Virus record (IMG/VR): IMGVR_UViG_3300023242_000003
Coordinates: 1-64,000 of that record
Origin: a virus
Length of the DNA stretch: 64,000 nucleotides
Strand: one strand, 5' to 3'
The notes below the pieces were generated by a model. The model was not told the DNA's origin and did no database searches. It worked only from the letters and a program-made list of their open reading frames with translations. Below, piece after piece: positions 33,801-43,071 of this stretch (its first letter is position 1; every line of letters begins with the position of its first letter). The translations under genes and the position numbers were made by a program.

Positions 33801-35777
33801 ATGTCAAAAAAAGTTTCAACACCGTTAAAAACAACTGCTGCTAAACCAGCTAGAACCACTAGAACTAAAAAAACAGAAACTAACGAAATTGTTTCTTCGG
33901 CACACATAAAACAAGACTTACTTAGCCAGATAAAAATAGATTTAAAACATAAGAATGAGGTTCAGAAAAAACTTACCCAATCAATCAAAAATGGTGATGT
34001 AACTATTTGTACTGGCCCAGCTGGTACTGGTAAAGCCCAACCACTTGATTCATTAATTTTAACCCCAAAAGGGTATGTTAAAATGGGTGATATTAATGTA
34101 GGTGATGAGGTTATTGGGGTTAATGGTACCCCTATATTAGTAGATGGTGTTTACCCACAAGGTGAAAAAGAAATTTATTTAATTTCTTTTTCAGATGGAA
34201 CACAAACTGAGTGTTGTGGTGAACATTTATGGTTTACTCAAACCTATGAAGAGAGGAATAAACGTAAAAGAGTAACTGATGATAATGGGAAACGTATTTA
34301 TATCGGTAAAAATCCAAATAAAGGTTCAGTTAGAAATACGATTGATATTATGAATTCGTTAGTTGTTGGTAAAAAATCACAAAAAGTTAATCACTCAATT
34401 CCAATTGTTAAACAAATTGAATTTAAAACCAAAGAAGTTACTATTGACCCTTATTTATTAGGTTGTTTATTAGGTGATGGTGGTTTTACCACACCAGCAA
34501 TATCCTTAACAACAAATGATGTACAAATTGTTGAAACGATTTCTAATATTTTACCAAAAAATCATATTCTAAAAGAAAAATATGGTCAAAATTATATTAT
34601 AAAGTCGGTTGGGGTTAAAAAAAATGATATAACAGAGTATTTACGTGAAGTTAATTTATTTGGATTAACTTCTTCATACAAATTCATTCCAGAAGAATAT
34701 CTAATTAACGATACTAACACTAGATTAGAAATTTTAAGGGGGTTATTAGACACTGATGGTTCCGTGGATACAAAAACTGGTACACCGTTATTCTATTCTA
34801 CTTCTGAGAAGTTAATAGATGGAGTAACCTTTATAGTACAATCACTTGGTGGTATAGTTAAAAAAACACAAAAAATAGGTAAATATAGAAAACTAAATGG
34901 TGAGGTAAAAGAATGTAAGGTTATTTATTCGCTACATATTAACTTACCACTAGGGGTAATACCATTTAAATTAGATAGGAAAATAAATCTAATGAAACAA
35001 AGAGTTAAATATTTTCCTATTCGGTATATTAAAAATGTTGAACTAATAGGTAAGAAAAAGGCTCAATGTATTTCTGTAAATGACGAAAACCATTTATATT
35101 TAACAAATGATTGTATTGTAACGCACAACACCTTATTAAGTGTTGCTGAGGCGTTAATCTTATTAAAAACTCACCCAGAAATTTATTATGAAATCAAACT
35201 AGTTAAATCAATCATTCAACTTAAAGATGAGGATTTAGGTACTTTACCTGGTGATGAAAGAGATAAATTAAAATTTATTATGATGTCTTTCTTTGATGCT
35301 TTCTATAAACTAATAGGTGAAGAACTAACTAATAAATTGTTAGATGCTGGTTACATAAAAATGGAGGTTTTTGGTTCTATTCGTGGTAGGTCACTATCAA
35401 ACTGTATCGTGTTATTTGATGAATTTCAAAACGTTACCGATAACAACGGAAAAACACTTCTTACTCGTTTCTCTGAAAACACCAAAGTAATAGCTCTAGG
35501 TGATAGTAATCAAGTAGATTTAAAAAAACCAGAATCTAGTTGTTTAGGTGAGTTAGTCAGAATGGCTAAATTACACCCAGAAGAAGGTGTTAATGTGGTT
35601 GAATTTACTGAAAATGAAGTTGTTAGACATAGGTTAACAAAATATTTTATAAACATTTTTGAACATAAAGACTACAAAAAAATTACGGTACCAAAACCAT
35701 CATCAAGTAGAATAATTAAAAAATCTGGTTTTTTTAGTTTTTTAAACTTTTTAAAAAAAAAAATAGATAATTTATAA
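33801..35777 (+). CDS. phoH: PhoH-like ATPase interrupted by an intein in the P-loop
   Basis: A 658-residue precursor. Exteins: VTICTGPAGTGK (residues 67-78) joined to TLLSVAEALILL, then GSIRGRSLSNCIVLFDEFQN (Walker B), ENTKVIALGDSNQVDLKKPE and FTENEVVRH. These are the PhoH motifs, giving a mature protein of about 293 residues. PhoH proteins are RNA/DNA-stimulated ATPases, very common in phages of marine and freshwater bacteria; their exact phage role is unsettled. The N-terminal 40 residues (TTAAKPARTTRTKKTE) are a basic disordered tail. Splicing must occur before the P-loop can bind ATP, since the intein sits between Lys and Thr of GKT. Confidence 0.9.
   Translation: MSKKVSTPLKTTAAKPARTTRTKKTETNEIVSSAHIKQDLLSQIKIDLKHKNEVQKKLTQSIKNGDVTICTGPAGTGKAQPLDSLILTPKGYVKMGDINVGDEVIGVNGTPILVDGVYPQGEKEIYLISFSDGTQTECCGEHLWFTQTYEERNKRKRVTDDNGKRIYIGKNPNKGSVRNTIDIMNSLVVGKKSQKVNHSIPIVKQIEFKTKEVTIDPYLLGCLLGDGGFTTPAISLTTNDVQIVETISNILPKNHILKEKYGQNYIIKSVGVKKNDITEYLREVNLFGLTSSYKFIPEEYLINDTNTRLEILRGLLDTDGSVDTKTGTPLFYSTSEKLIDGVTFIVQSLGGIVKKTQKIGKYRKLNGEVKECKVIYSLHINLPLGVIPFKLDRKINLMKQRVKYFPIRYIKNVELIGKKKAQCISVNDENHLYLTNDCIVTHNTLLSVAEALILLKTHPEIYYEIKLVKSIIQLKDEDLGTLPGDERDKLKFIMMSFFDAFYKLIGEELTNKLLDAGYIKMEVFGSIRGRSLSNCIVLFDEFQNVTDNNGKTLLTRFSENTKVIALGDSNQVDLKKPESSCLGELVRMAKLHPEEGVNVVEFTENEVVRHRLTKYFINIFEHKDYKKITVPKPSSSRIIKKSGFFSFLNFLKKKIDNL
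34035..35129 (+). mobile_element. Intein (Ala-1 type, LAGLIDADG) in PhoH P-loop
   Basis: A 365-codon insertion starting AQPLDSLILTPKGYVKMGD and ending CIVTHN before Thr+1. Two LAGLIDADG motifs, LLGCLLGDG and LRGLLDTDG, keep their acidic residues. The segment GVYPQGEKEIYLISFSDG matches GVFPQGVKDLYRITFNDG of the helicase intein, so the two inteins are homologues at the same GK^T site. Confidence 0.9.
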
Positions 35778-35819
35778 AATTTACTTTACTTATTGATGAC
35801 TATCCCGTAAATTGGTATC

Positions 35820-36428
35820 ATGAAAATAGGTATAAGTATAAATGAGGTTTTAAGAGATTTTATCGGCCAATTGGTTTACACATATGATAAGTATATTGGC
35901 GAAACTAATTTAACAGAAGAAGACGTTACTAATTTTAATTTAATAGAACATTTTAAATTCGATAACGTTAACAAACTTAATTCGTTTCTATATTTAGAAG
36001 CACCTCTAGAAATTTTTGGTCATGCTGACCAAATGTCTGATGGTTTAATTAACCATTTTAATAATTTTATTATGGATATTGTCGATGATGATGAACACCA
36101 AGTTGAATTGGTGAGTCGTGAAATCGATAAAAGTATCCCGTCTACCTATTTCTTCTTATCTAAAACCAGCTGTAGAATCGGAAACATTAGATTCGTTAAA
36201 CAAAACTCTGATGAATGGGGTGATTGTGACGTATTAATCACCGCCAACCCAGTAGCTTTAGAAAATAAACCTTCTGGTAAAATAAGCGTGAAGGTCAACG
36301 CATCTTACAATAAAAAAGTTGCTTCTGATTATCAGATTGACTCAATTTTGGATTTTATTAACGATGAAGAACTTAGAAATAGGATTTTAACAACGACAAC
36401 AATAACAACAACTTACGAAGAAATTTAA
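35820..36428 (+). CDS. HAD-like protein lacking catalytic aspartates
   Basis: A 202-residue protein. It resembles phage HAD-superfamily 5'-nucleotidase-like proteins: a first strand KIGISINEVLRDFIGQLVYT and a late GDCDVLITANPVALENKPSG then KISVKVNASYNKK equivalent to the motif III/IV region. The nucleophile motif DxDxT is replaced by ISINE, so it is unlikely to be an active phosphatase. It might keep a binding or structural role. It starts 43 nt after phoH, and a short gap separates it from the 117-residue gene that follows. Confidence 0.45.
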   Translation: MKIGISINEVLRDFIGQLVYTYDKYIGETNLTEEDVTNFNLIEHFKFDNVNKLNSFLYLEAPLEIFGHADQMSDGLINHFNNFIMDIVDDDEHQVELVSREIDKSIPSTYFFLSKTSCRIGNIRFVKQNSDEWGDCDVLITANPVALENKPSGKISVKVNASYNKKVASDYQIDSILDFINDEELRNRILTTTTITTTYEEI

Positions 36429-36432
36429 AAAT

Positions 36433-36786
36433 ATGATTGAATTTGGAGGAATAATCTATCAACTAGATTTAGATGCTTTAAACGAAGCGATTAAAATAAA
36501 AGGTCAAAACTCTAAAGACATTGTTGAAAGAGTTGAAAAAACTTATACTAACGAAAAAGGTGAAGTTACTGGTGGTGAAATATTAGAAACGTTTAGAGGT
36601 CGTTTTCCTCTTTTAGATTCTAATAAATACGAAATAATAAGAATGTTAATTGATATTCTTATGGATGACGTAGATGAAGAACCAGACGATTCATTAGGTA
36701 TTGAAAGAGCTTTAAGTAAAAAACCAGTATCGTATAGAATAGCATTCAACACGCTAAAAAATTATAAAATATTAAAAGAAATATAA
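36433..36786 (+). CDS. Hypothetical protein
   Basis: A 117-residue acidic protein starting MIEFGGIIYQLDLDALNEAI. The middle (EILETFRGRFPLLDSNKYEI then IRMLIDILMDDVDEEPDDSL) and a helical end (SYRIAFNTLKNYKILKEI) show no known motif. It is tightly spaced between the HAD-like gene and a glycosyltransferase. Function unknown. Confidence 0.5.
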   Translation: MIEFGGIIYQLDLDALNEAIKIKGQNSKDIVERVEKTYTNEKGEVTGGEILETFRGRFPLLDSNKYEIIRMLIDILMDDVDEEPDDSLGIERALSKKPVSYRIAFNTLKNYKILKEI

Positions 36787-36805
36787 CAACCCAAAAACAA
36801 AAAAA

Positions 36806-37954
36806 ATGGAAGGACAAACAAAACAAATTGAAGAACAAATCGATAACGTTACCAAAGTAATCAAAAATTTAAAAAATAAAGATTTTAATGTTTATTTCTT
36901 TACTCTAGACACTAAAGGTAACCCTACAGCTGGTATCGCAAATATCTATGAGCATGTTAAAATGCTTAATGAATTAGGTTATAATGCCGCTATTCTACAC
37001 GAAAAAAACGATTATAAATTAAAAGCCGATGAAAATGGTCAAGGAATTAGTGAATGGTTAGGTGAAGAATATGCTTCATTACCACACATTTCAATTGAAG
37101 GGCAGAATTTAAATATTAGTCCAGCTGATATTATTGTCATACCAGAAATATTTTCAAATGTTATGGACCAAGTAAAAGGGTTCCCATGTAAAAAAGTTGT
37201 TTTCTCGCAAAGTTATGATTACTTATTGGAGTTATTACCTATCGGTAAAAGATGGAACACTGATTATGGTTTTAATGATGTAATAACGACTTCAGAAAAA
37301 CAAGCTGATTATTTAAAATCACTATTCCCATCAATCAACACACAAGTTGTACCAGTATCAATACCCTCTTATTTTAAAGATAGTGATAAACCTAAAATCC
37401 CAGTTGTGTCAATCCTTACCAGAAACCAAGGTGATGCGGCTAAAATTGCAAAATCATTTTATTTACAATACCCAATTTATAAATGGGTTACTTTTAAAGA
37501 ATTAAGGGGTTTGCCTAGACAACAATTCGCCACTGAATTAGCTAAATCTTGTTTAGCTGTATGGGTTGATGATACTTCTGGTTTTGGAACATTCCCTTTA
37601 GAAGCTATTGAGTGTAACACAACGGTTATCGGTAAAATGCCTAATCTTATCCCAGAATGGATGGAAACTAAAGATGAAGAAGGTAATTTAGTTATCAATA
37701 ATAATGGTGTTTGGACAAACACAACTATGAATATTCCAGAATTAATTGCAACCTATTTAAAAGTTTGGTTAGAAGACTCCGTACCAACTGATTTGATTGA
37801 GGGAATTAAAGGCTCACAAGGTTTATACACAGAAGAAAAACAAAAAGATGCGTTATCTAAAGCGTATGATACTTTAACGAATAACAGAATCCTAGAAGTT
37901 CAAAATTCTTTAGCTAAATTAGAAGAAGCTAAAACACAAACAACTAACGTTTAA
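36806..37954 (+). CDS. GT-B/GT4-like glycosyltransferase
   Basis: A 382-residue protein with a two-domain GT-B layout. Residues 28-190: FNVYFFTLDTKGNPTAGIAN, IYEHVKMLNELGYNAAILHE and KKVVFSQSYDYLLELLPIGK. From residue 195: IPVVSILTRNQGDAAKIAKS, WVDDTSGFGTFPLEAIECNT (Glu in the donor-binding 'FPLEAIEC' motif) and VIGKMPNLIPEW. The C-terminus is a coiled helix. It is followed 25 nt later by a GT2 enzyme and adds to the glycan-modification genes upstream. Confidence 0.65.
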   Translation: MEGQTKQIEEQIDNVTKVIKNLKNKDFNVYFFTLDTKGNPTAGIANIYEHVKMLNELGYNAAILHEKNDYKLKADENGQGISEWLGEEYASLPHISIEGQNLNISPADIIVIPEIFSNVMDQVKGFPCKKVVFSQSYDYLLELLPIGKRWNTDYGFNDVITTSEKQADYLKSLFPSINTQVVPVSIPSYFKDSDKPKIPVVSILTRNQGDAAKIAKSFYLQYPIYKWVTFKELRGLPRQQFATELAKSCLAVWVDDTSGFGTFPLEAIECNTTVIGKMPNLIPEWMETKDEEGNLVINNNGVWTNTTMNIPELIATYLKVWLEDSVPTDLIEGIKGSQGLYTEEKQKDALSKAYDTLTNNRILEVQNSLAKLEEAKTQTTNV

Positions 37955-37979
37955 TTAAATATAAAATAAAAAAAGAAAA

Positions 37980-38777
37980 ATGGAAAAACAAACACAAATA
38001 AGCGTTATCCTTCCAGTTCATGATTTGAACGAAGTAACAAAACCTATGTTTCAAAACGCAATCCAAAGCGTTACAAACCAAACAGTGCAACCAGACAAAT
38101 TAATTATTGTTGTACCTAAAGGAAGTGAAACAGCAAAATACATCAAATCTTTTGATTTTGGTGAAAATAAAAAATTAGTAGTTATCGCTGAAAATGATGG
38201 TGCTACTGATTTTGCCTCGCAAGTTAATTACGGTGTTTCCGTTACCAAAACAGAATGGTTCTCTATCTTAGAATTCGATGATGAATATGCTAAGATTTGG
38301 TTCAAAAATGTTGTTGAATACATAGATGCACATAGCAACGTTGATTTATTTTTACCAATTGTAATTGATGTAGATTCAGTAGGAAACTTTATTGGTTTTA
38401 CCAACGAAGCAGTTTGGGCCAACAGTTTTTCAGATGAGTTAGGTATTTTAGATAACAATGCATTATTAACCTATCAAAACTTTAATATTGATGGAATGGT
38501 TATTAAAAAATCTACTTATGAAGAATTTGGTGGGTTTAAACCTAGTATTAAATTAACGTTTATCTATGAGTTTTTATTACGTATGACATTCAAGGATGTT
38601 AGGGTAATGGTTGTACCTAGATTTGGTTACAAACACGTAAACCAAAGACCAGGTTCTTTATTCTCATACTACAAAGAAACTCTAGACCCAATTGAAGCTA
38701 AGTGGTGGTTATCAACAGCAAAAAAAGAATACTATTTTCCAAAAGATAGACAGATAACATACGATTCACAAAGTTAA
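37980..38777 (+). CDS. GT2-family glycosyltransferase
   Basis: A 265-residue GT-A enzyme: ISVILPVHDLNEVTKPMFQN, AIQSVTNQTVQPDKLIIVVP, then GVSVTKTEWFSILEFDDEYA with the E-F-D-D metal site, and FNIDGMVIKKSTYEEFGGF plus FIYEFLLRMTFKDVRVMVVP. Typical of family 2 transferases that add hexoses to glycans. It is next to the GT-B gene and directly upstream of the sigma-factor gene (4-nt gap), so glycosylation and late regulation genes share a transcript. Confidence 0.8.
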   Translation: MEKQTQISVILPVHDLNEVTKPMFQNAIQSVTNQTVQPDKLIIVVPKGSETAKYIKSFDFGENKKLVVIAENDGATDFASQVNYGVSVTKTEWFSILEFDDEYAKIWFKNVVEYIDAHSNVDLFLPIVIDVDSVGNFIGFTNEAVWANSFSDELGILDNNALLTYQNFNIDGMVIKKSTYEEFGGFKPSIKLTFIYEFLLRMTFKDVRVMVVPRFGYKHVNQRPGSLFSYYKETLDPIEAKWWLSTAKKEYYFPKDRQITYDSQS

Positions 38778-38780
38778 TAA

Positions 38781-39509
38781 ATGATTATAAAAAGAGGGCG
38801 TAAAAGAAAAAATGATATGTACTTTGGTCCAGAGGAAGAAGAAGCGGTCGTTAAATTTTTAGAGTCAGATAGTGAAACAGAAAGAAATGTTATTTTTAAT
38901 GAATGGTTAAAAGCGCCATTAGATAAGATGATTGAATCAATTATCAGAAGGTATAAATTATATAGAAAGGGTGAAACTTTTGAAGAACTTCATGGTGACA
39001 CCGTTTCTTTTCTGATAACTAAAGTGCATAAATTTGAAACTGGAAGAGGGAAAAAAGCTTATTCGTATTTTGGAACAATAGCCAAGAATTATATTCTTGG
39101 GTTATTAATAAAAGATGAAAAATACATGAAACAGACATCATCTTATGAAGATATGTCGTCAAGTATAGAGGAAAGGTCAGATATGACTTATGTTATTGAT
39201 GGTGATGAGCTTATGATGGATAATTTTTTAAAAAAATTATCTAGTGGTATCCAAGAAGAAATGAACGATGAAAACCAACCACAAAAAAAGAAATTAAATG
39301 ATAATGAAAGAAAAGTGGGGTTAGCTCTTATCGAAATTCTAGAAAACTGGGAAACAGCGTTTGAATCTATGGACGGTGGTTCTAAATATAATAAAAATTC
39401 TGTTTTAGAAACCATGAGAAATTACACCAACTTATCGACAAAAGATATTAGATTGGCTATGAAAAGATATAAAGAGCTTTATGAGTTATTAAAACACCAT
39501 GGTTTATAG
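38781..39509 (+). CDS. gp55: Late sigma factor, T4 gp55-like
   Basis: A 242-residue protein: YFGPEEEEAVVKFLESDSET, RNVIFNEWLKAPLDKMIESI then IRRYKLYRKGETFEELHGDT, and KKAYSYFGTIAKNYILGLLI. The order of helices and the 'KAYSYF.T..KNY' segment match region 2 of phage gp55-type sigma factors, which direct RNA polymerase to late promoters with help of the sliding clamp. T4 gp55 reads TATAAATA; the frequent ATATTTATAATA motif in this window is a natural candidate for its target (inference). The C-terminal 100 residues are variable and acidic. Confidence 0.6.
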   Translation: MIIKRGRKRKNDMYFGPEEEEAVVKFLESDSETERNVIFNEWLKAPLDKMIESIIRRYKLYRKGETFEELHGDTVSFLITKVHKFETGRGKKAYSYFGTIAKNYILGLLIKDEKYMKQTSSYEDMSSSIEERSDMTYVIDGDELMMDNFLKKLSSGIQEEMNDENQPQKKKLNDNERKVGLALIEILENWETAFESMDGGSKYNKNSVLETMRNYTNLSTKDIRLAMKRYKELYELLKHHGL

Positions 39510-39537
39510 AATTATTACGATAAAACCAAACTAACAG

Positions 39538-39553
39538 GTATTTATAGTAAAAC
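39538..39553 (+). promoter_or_regulatory. Phage promoter-like motif
   Basis: GTATTTATAGTAAAAC lies 7 nt before ATG 39561, a close match to the recurrent motif. Confidence 0.5.
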
Positions 39554-39560
39554 AAAAATC

Positions 39561-39947
39561 ATGGGAAGAAAGAAAAAACAAGAAGTTAAAGTAAATAACA
39601 ATGAATCGCTAGAGGGTTTAATGCAAGAAACCTATAACGATGCGTGTCTACAAATAAATGACGCTCAAAAAACAATCAATGAATTGTCAGCTAGCGCTAC
39701 CCCAGTAGATATTGATGATTTAACTAAAGTAGCTAAAGAAAAAGGTGGTTTATTAAAAATAAAAGATTCAGCTATTAGGATAAAATTAGAATTGGCTAAA
39801 CTACAAAGCGATATCATCAAAAATAGAGGTGATGCTGAGGGTGCTATTTCTGAAAGAAGTAACGGTTCCGCATCTCTTAGTGATTTTAAAACTATTCGTG
39901 AAATGTTGAAAAACAAAGGAATTGAAGAAGAAGAAGAAAACAAATAA
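39561..39947 (+). CDS. Small helical protein, possible small terminase subunit
   Basis: A 128-residue protein: MGRKKKQEVKVNNNESLEGL, then helices NDACLQINDAQKTINELSAS, DDLTKVAKEKGGLLKIKDSA and IRIKLELAKLQSDIIKNRGD, and an acidic end EEEEENK. The size, central helical hairpin and charged tail resemble T4 gp16-type small terminase subunits, which form the DNA-recognition ring of the packaging motor. However, no motif is diagnostic and the gene is far from the large subunit. It has its own phage-type promoter and precedes baseplate-type genes. Treat the terminase idea as a hypothesis. Confidence 0.35.
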   Translation: MGRKKKQEVKVNNNESLEGLMQETYNDACLQINDAQKTINELSASATPVDIDDLTKVAKEKGGLLKIKDSAIRIKLELAKLQSDIIKNRGDAEGAISERSNGSASLSDFKTIREMLKNKGIEEEEENK

Positions 39948-39996
39948 TAAATTAAACCCACTAACGTTTAGAAATTAGTTTTAATAAAAAAACATT

Positions 39997-41418
39997 ATGA
40001 GTGTCTTAAATAAAAAAAGAAAAATCTTTGGAAATATTGCTGCCGCTAAGACTTTGACAGAATCGATGCCAAATTTAAAACTAAGCTCATCGTTTCCTTC
40101 GGTTAATAACAATGGGGATAGCATAACTTTCCTAACTGACCTAATCCAATCTTTGATTGGGTATGCTGCGTTAATAAAAGCATTGGTTGACACTCTAACC
40201 CACTCAATCGAAGAAATAGAAGTGGAGGTTAAAAAAGCACTTAAAACAGAATTAAAAAGTATTGTTAGTTGCGGTATAGACCCTAGTTTACCAGCCTTTA
40301 TTAAATCAAACACCACTACTGGTATAGTGATTGAAGTTAAAAAGATTGATTTTTTAGACCTAATGAAAGTTGACCCAACTAGTGTGTCTGGTAAATTAAT
40401 GTATGACGACCCAACAGCTGGTCTGGCTTCAACAGACTTCAATACTTTTTTATATGCGGTTATACAAGATGATGGAAACACCCATACGTGGCAAAACATT
40501 ATTGATTTTAAATTTGTTTCATTAGACCCTAATGGTGTCAACCCTAATAACTCGCTTATTATAAAAGCAAACCCAAGTTTTGATACAAAAACGCTTAATG
40601 ATTTAAACAATAATTTTGTTGATAGTCTTAACTTATTTAATTCTCAAGGGTTAATCAATAAAATAATCGATATTGTTTTTGGTTCTATATCATTTAGTTT
40701 AGGTAAAAGTAGTAAACAATTAGAAGCCGAGGCGAAGATTAATAATGTAGTCGATAAAATAGTCAATACAGATGAAGGTCAAACTATTGGTGATAATTAT
40801 TTTACTTTTGACAACCAAGAAATTTCTAAAATACAAAATGACGTTGATAATAGAAAAAAAGGTATTGTAAAAATTAAATCAGCAACAACATTCGATGCCT
40901 CAATACCCGAAACTAATTTAACTAATTTTAATAATGATATGGGCACTGCGGTTACGGTTCAACAAAAAAAAGAAGTTTTAAATAGTCACTTGGATAAAAT
41001 GGCTGACAAAACAACAATTAATTCGCCAAACCCACAAGATAAACAAACGATTAAATTAAATTTTATTCAAGGAATTATTAGTACTTTGATTAAAGGGATT
41101 GTAAGCGTTATTTTATCACCAAAGGTTGTTCTTATTTTTTTAGTTAATTTTAAAATAGTATACGGCCCAACAGTAACTTATACTGATGGTGTTGATTTTA
41201 TTAAAAAAAACAAAGCTTTAGTTAAAAATATAATAAAAAGAATAACAACTATGATTATTGAAATGTTATTGGCAATTGCGTTGAAAAGAATAGCGGAATT
41301 AATTGGTGAGGCACAAATAAAAAAACAAATTGATGTGTTAAAAAATAAAACCACTCAACTGCTAAGTTTAGTGGGCGTTTCGCAAGAAGCGATTAGAAGA
41401 ATAAAAGGTTTAGGATAA
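39997..41418 (+). CDS. Large structural protein, possibly baseplate
   Basis: A 473-residue protein starting MSVLNKKRKIFGNIAAAKTL. Residues 40-90 are helical (TFLTDLIQSLIGYAALIKAL). The C-terminal third holds hydrophobic segments (GIISTLIKGIVSVILSPKVV, then LIFLVNFKIVYG and MIIEMLLAIALKRIAELIG) that could be buried or membrane-active helices. It is coupled to the next gene (TAATG) and followed by a gp5-like OB-fold protein, so a baseplate or tape-related role is plausible. Family not recognised. Confidence 0.45.
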   Translation: MSVLNKKRKIFGNIAAAKTLTESMPNLKLSSSFPSVNNNGDSITFLTDLIQSLIGYAALIKALVDTLTHSIEEIEVEVKKALKTELKSIVSCGIDPSLPAFIKSNTTTGIVIEVKKIDFLDLMKVDPTSVSGKLMYDDPTAGLASTDFNTFLYAVIQDDGNTHTWQNIIDFKFVSLDPNGVNPNNSLIIKANPSFDTKTLNDLNNNFVDSLNLFNSQGLINKIIDIVFGSISFSLGKSSKQLEAEAKINNVVDKIVNTDEGQTIGDNYFTFDNQEISKIQNDVDNRKKGIVKIKSATTFDASIPETNLTNFNNDMGTAVTVQQKKEVLNSHLDKMADKTTINSPNPQDKQTIKLNFIQGIISTLIKGIVSVILSPKVVLIFLVNFKIVYGPTVTYTDGVDFIKKNKALVKNIIKRITTMIIEMLLAIALKRIAELIGEAQIKKQIDVLKNKTTQLLSLVGVSQEAIRRIKGLG

Positions 41419-41870
41419 TGGCGTTTAATATAGATAAAAAAGAAGAAATAAAATCGATTAATTCTAGTTTCAATCTAGGTAGTATAAGTGGTGTTTTGAA
41501 CCTTATTTTATCTGCTTTTTCAATACCAGATGAACCTGTTGTTCCATTACCACCACCACTTATATTGATTGGCGCTAAACTAAGACCTGGTGTTTCGGCA
41601 AGTGCAGTTGCTTCTAGAATAATTTCTAGGCAATCAGAAGCTGGAAGACAAGTCGGTGATGTGTTTGCTGATGGTCCTAATAACGAAGAAGCCATGGAAC
41701 TTATTCGAATCGAAGAAATAATCAATGCCGTTTTAACCGAAGCTAAAATAGAGGTTGTAATCCCACCAGGCGTATCCGTTACCACTATTGGTGTTGGTAA
41801 CTTAGGCGCACCAGTTATTTCAAAAGGTGCAACAACTACAATGGGTATAGGTGACGGTGTAATTAGATAA
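41418..41870 (+). CDS. Small structural protein next to baseplate genes
   Basis: A 150-residue protein starting MAFNIDKKEEIKSINSSFNL. It has a Pro-rich centre (IPDEPVVPLPPPLILIGAKL) and a C-terminal beta-rich tail (VVIPPGVSVTTIGVGNLGAP then VISKGATTTMGIGDGVIR). The tail resembles the short repeating strands of spike-tip or PAAR-like proteins but lacks their PAAR motifs. It overlaps the preceding gene by one base and precedes a small coiled-coil gene and the OB-fold hub-like gene. Function inferred from context only. Confidence 0.45.
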   Translation: MAFNIDKKEEIKSINSSFNLGSISGVLNLILSAFSIPDEPVVPLPPPLILIGAKLRPGVSASAVASRIISRQSEAGRQVGDVFADGPNNEEAMELIRIEEIINAVLTEAKIEVVIPPGVSVTTIGVGNLGAPVISKGATTTMGIGDGVIR

Positions 41871-41881
41871 AACATAAAAAT

Positions 41882-42061
41882 ATGTATGAAGATTTAAAAG
41901 AAAAATCAAACAATGAAATTTTGTTTGAGATAAAACAAATGGAGGCAGACCACGAAGCTATCAAATTAAAAATGTTGCAAGACTATGATAAATTGGTTGA
42001 AATAGAAAAAAAATTTGATGTTGCAAATAAACTAATACTAAAGAGATTAAAAGGGGAATAA
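41882..42061 (+). CDS. 59-residue coiled-coil protein
   Basis: ATG 41882 opens MYEDLKEKSNNEILFEIKQM, continues EADHEAIKLKMLQDYDKLVE and ends RLKGE at TAA 42059-42061. The heptad-like pattern predicts one long coiled coil. It is 11 nt after the preceding stop and one base before the next start, so it is a real operon member between baseplate-type genes. It may act as an assembly chaperone; this is a guess from size and context. Confidence 0.6.
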   Translation: MYEDLKEKSNNEILFEIKQMEADHEAIKLKMLQDYDKLVEIEKKFDVANKLILKRLKGE

Positions 42062-42062
42062 T

Positions 42063-43040
42063 ATGTATTTTTTTGAAGGTACTAATAAATTAAATAGAGG
42101 CGAAAAAAGCGGATACGAAAACGTAAGTAGTTTTAAGTATTTAAAATATGGTGAAGTTATTTCTATCACAGATGAATTTGGTTTAGGTAGAATAAAAGTT
42201 AGGGTAAAAGGTTCCCAATCAGTTGGGGGTGATGATGGTATATTAAATGCTGATTTACCTTACGCTACACCTATGTTACCTAAATTTTTATCAACATACC
42301 CAAAAATAGGTGAAGCGGTTTGGGTTTTTGTTTTAGACAAAACCAAACAACAAGTTGATAGATTATATATTGGTCCAATAATCTCACAATTAGATAAATT
42401 AAATAGAGATAGCGGGTTAACAACAGCATTGGCTGGTTTCAGTTTTGGACCAATAGCTCCAAAAGTAAATATTGATACAATACCACAACTTAAAGGTGTA
42501 TTTCCAGATTTAGAAGATATATCTATTCAAGGTAGGTTTAACACAGATATAACTCAGAAAAAAAATGAGATAGTTCTTAGGGCTGGTAAATTTGAAAACA
42601 CACCAGTATCGGCAAAAAACCCGTTTCCGTTTCAATTTAACACTAAAACTCAAGCGTTTATCCAAATTAAAAACGATGTTACGATAAATAAAGAAACACG
42701 TGAAAAGGGTACAATCACAAATATTGTCGCTAATAAAATTAATTTAATAACACATAAAGATGGTAGTCCTAGATTTAACGTAACTGACCAAAATAATTTG
42801 GTTAGTGAAGCCGAAATGATTAAAATTTTAGAAGAAGCACACCAGTTACCTTTTGGTGATGTTTTGATTGAATACCTTAAATTATTAAAAGAAGCTTTAT
42901 TTTCTCACGTCCATAACGGTAATGGAAACCCAGCAACCGATTTAACAGCGTCTGGTAATAAACAAGCATTAGCTACTTTTAAATCTAAAGCCGAAGACTT
43001 AGAAAAATCAATGTTATCTAAAAACATTCGCATTAATTAA
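42063..43040 (+). CDS. OB-fold baseplate hub/spike protein (gp5-like N-terminal domain)
   Basis: A 325-residue protein. Residues 30-110 form an OB-fold: YGEVISITDEFGLGRIKVRV, then DLPYATPMLPKFLSTYPKIG and EAVWVFVLDKTKQQVDRLYI. This is the pattern of T4 gp5 and VgrG-like baseplate spikes, in which the OB-fold sits above the needle. There is no lysozyme domain. The C-terminus has a helix (FGDVLIEYLKLLKEALF) and SHVHNGNGNPATDL, a short motif common at the end of such phage baseplate proteins. Its gene order (coiled-coil protein before, DNRLRE-like protein after) fits a baseplate operon. Confidence 0.6.
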   Translation: MYFFEGTNKLNRGEKSGYENVSSFKYLKYGEVISITDEFGLGRIKVRVKGSQSVGGDDGILNADLPYATPMLPKFLSTYPKIGEAVWVFVLDKTKQQVDRLYIGPIISQLDKLNRDSGLTTALAGFSFGPIAPKVNIDTIPQLKGVFPDLEDISIQGRFNTDITQKKNEIVLRAGKFENTPVSAKNPFPFQFNTKTQAFIQIKNDVTINKETREKGTITNIVANKINLITHKDGSPRFNVTDQNNLVSEAEMIKILEEAHQLPFGDVLIEYLKLLKEALFSHVHNGNGNPATDLTASGNKQALATFKSKAEDLEKSMLSKNIRIN

Positions 43041-43049
43041 TCTTCTTAG

Positions 43050-43066
43050 ATATTTATTAATAAAAG
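43050..43066 (+). promoter_or_regulatory. Phage promoter-like motif
   Basis: ATATTTATTAATAAAAG lies 5 nt before ATG 43072 and matches the phoH variant at 33778. Confidence 0.5.
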
Positions 43067-43071
43067 ATAAA

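Noticed and set aside
39981-40610. Long open frame on the minus strand opposite the 473-residue structural gene
   Set aside because: It lies wholly inside a well-supported coding gene, has no promoter motif or coupling to neighbours, and its composition is that of an antisense frame (Ser, Leu and Ile in excess).
41393-41875. Minus-strand frame opposite the 150-residue baseplate-region gene
   Set aside because: It exactly shadows a coupled coding gene and shows no motif or start signal.
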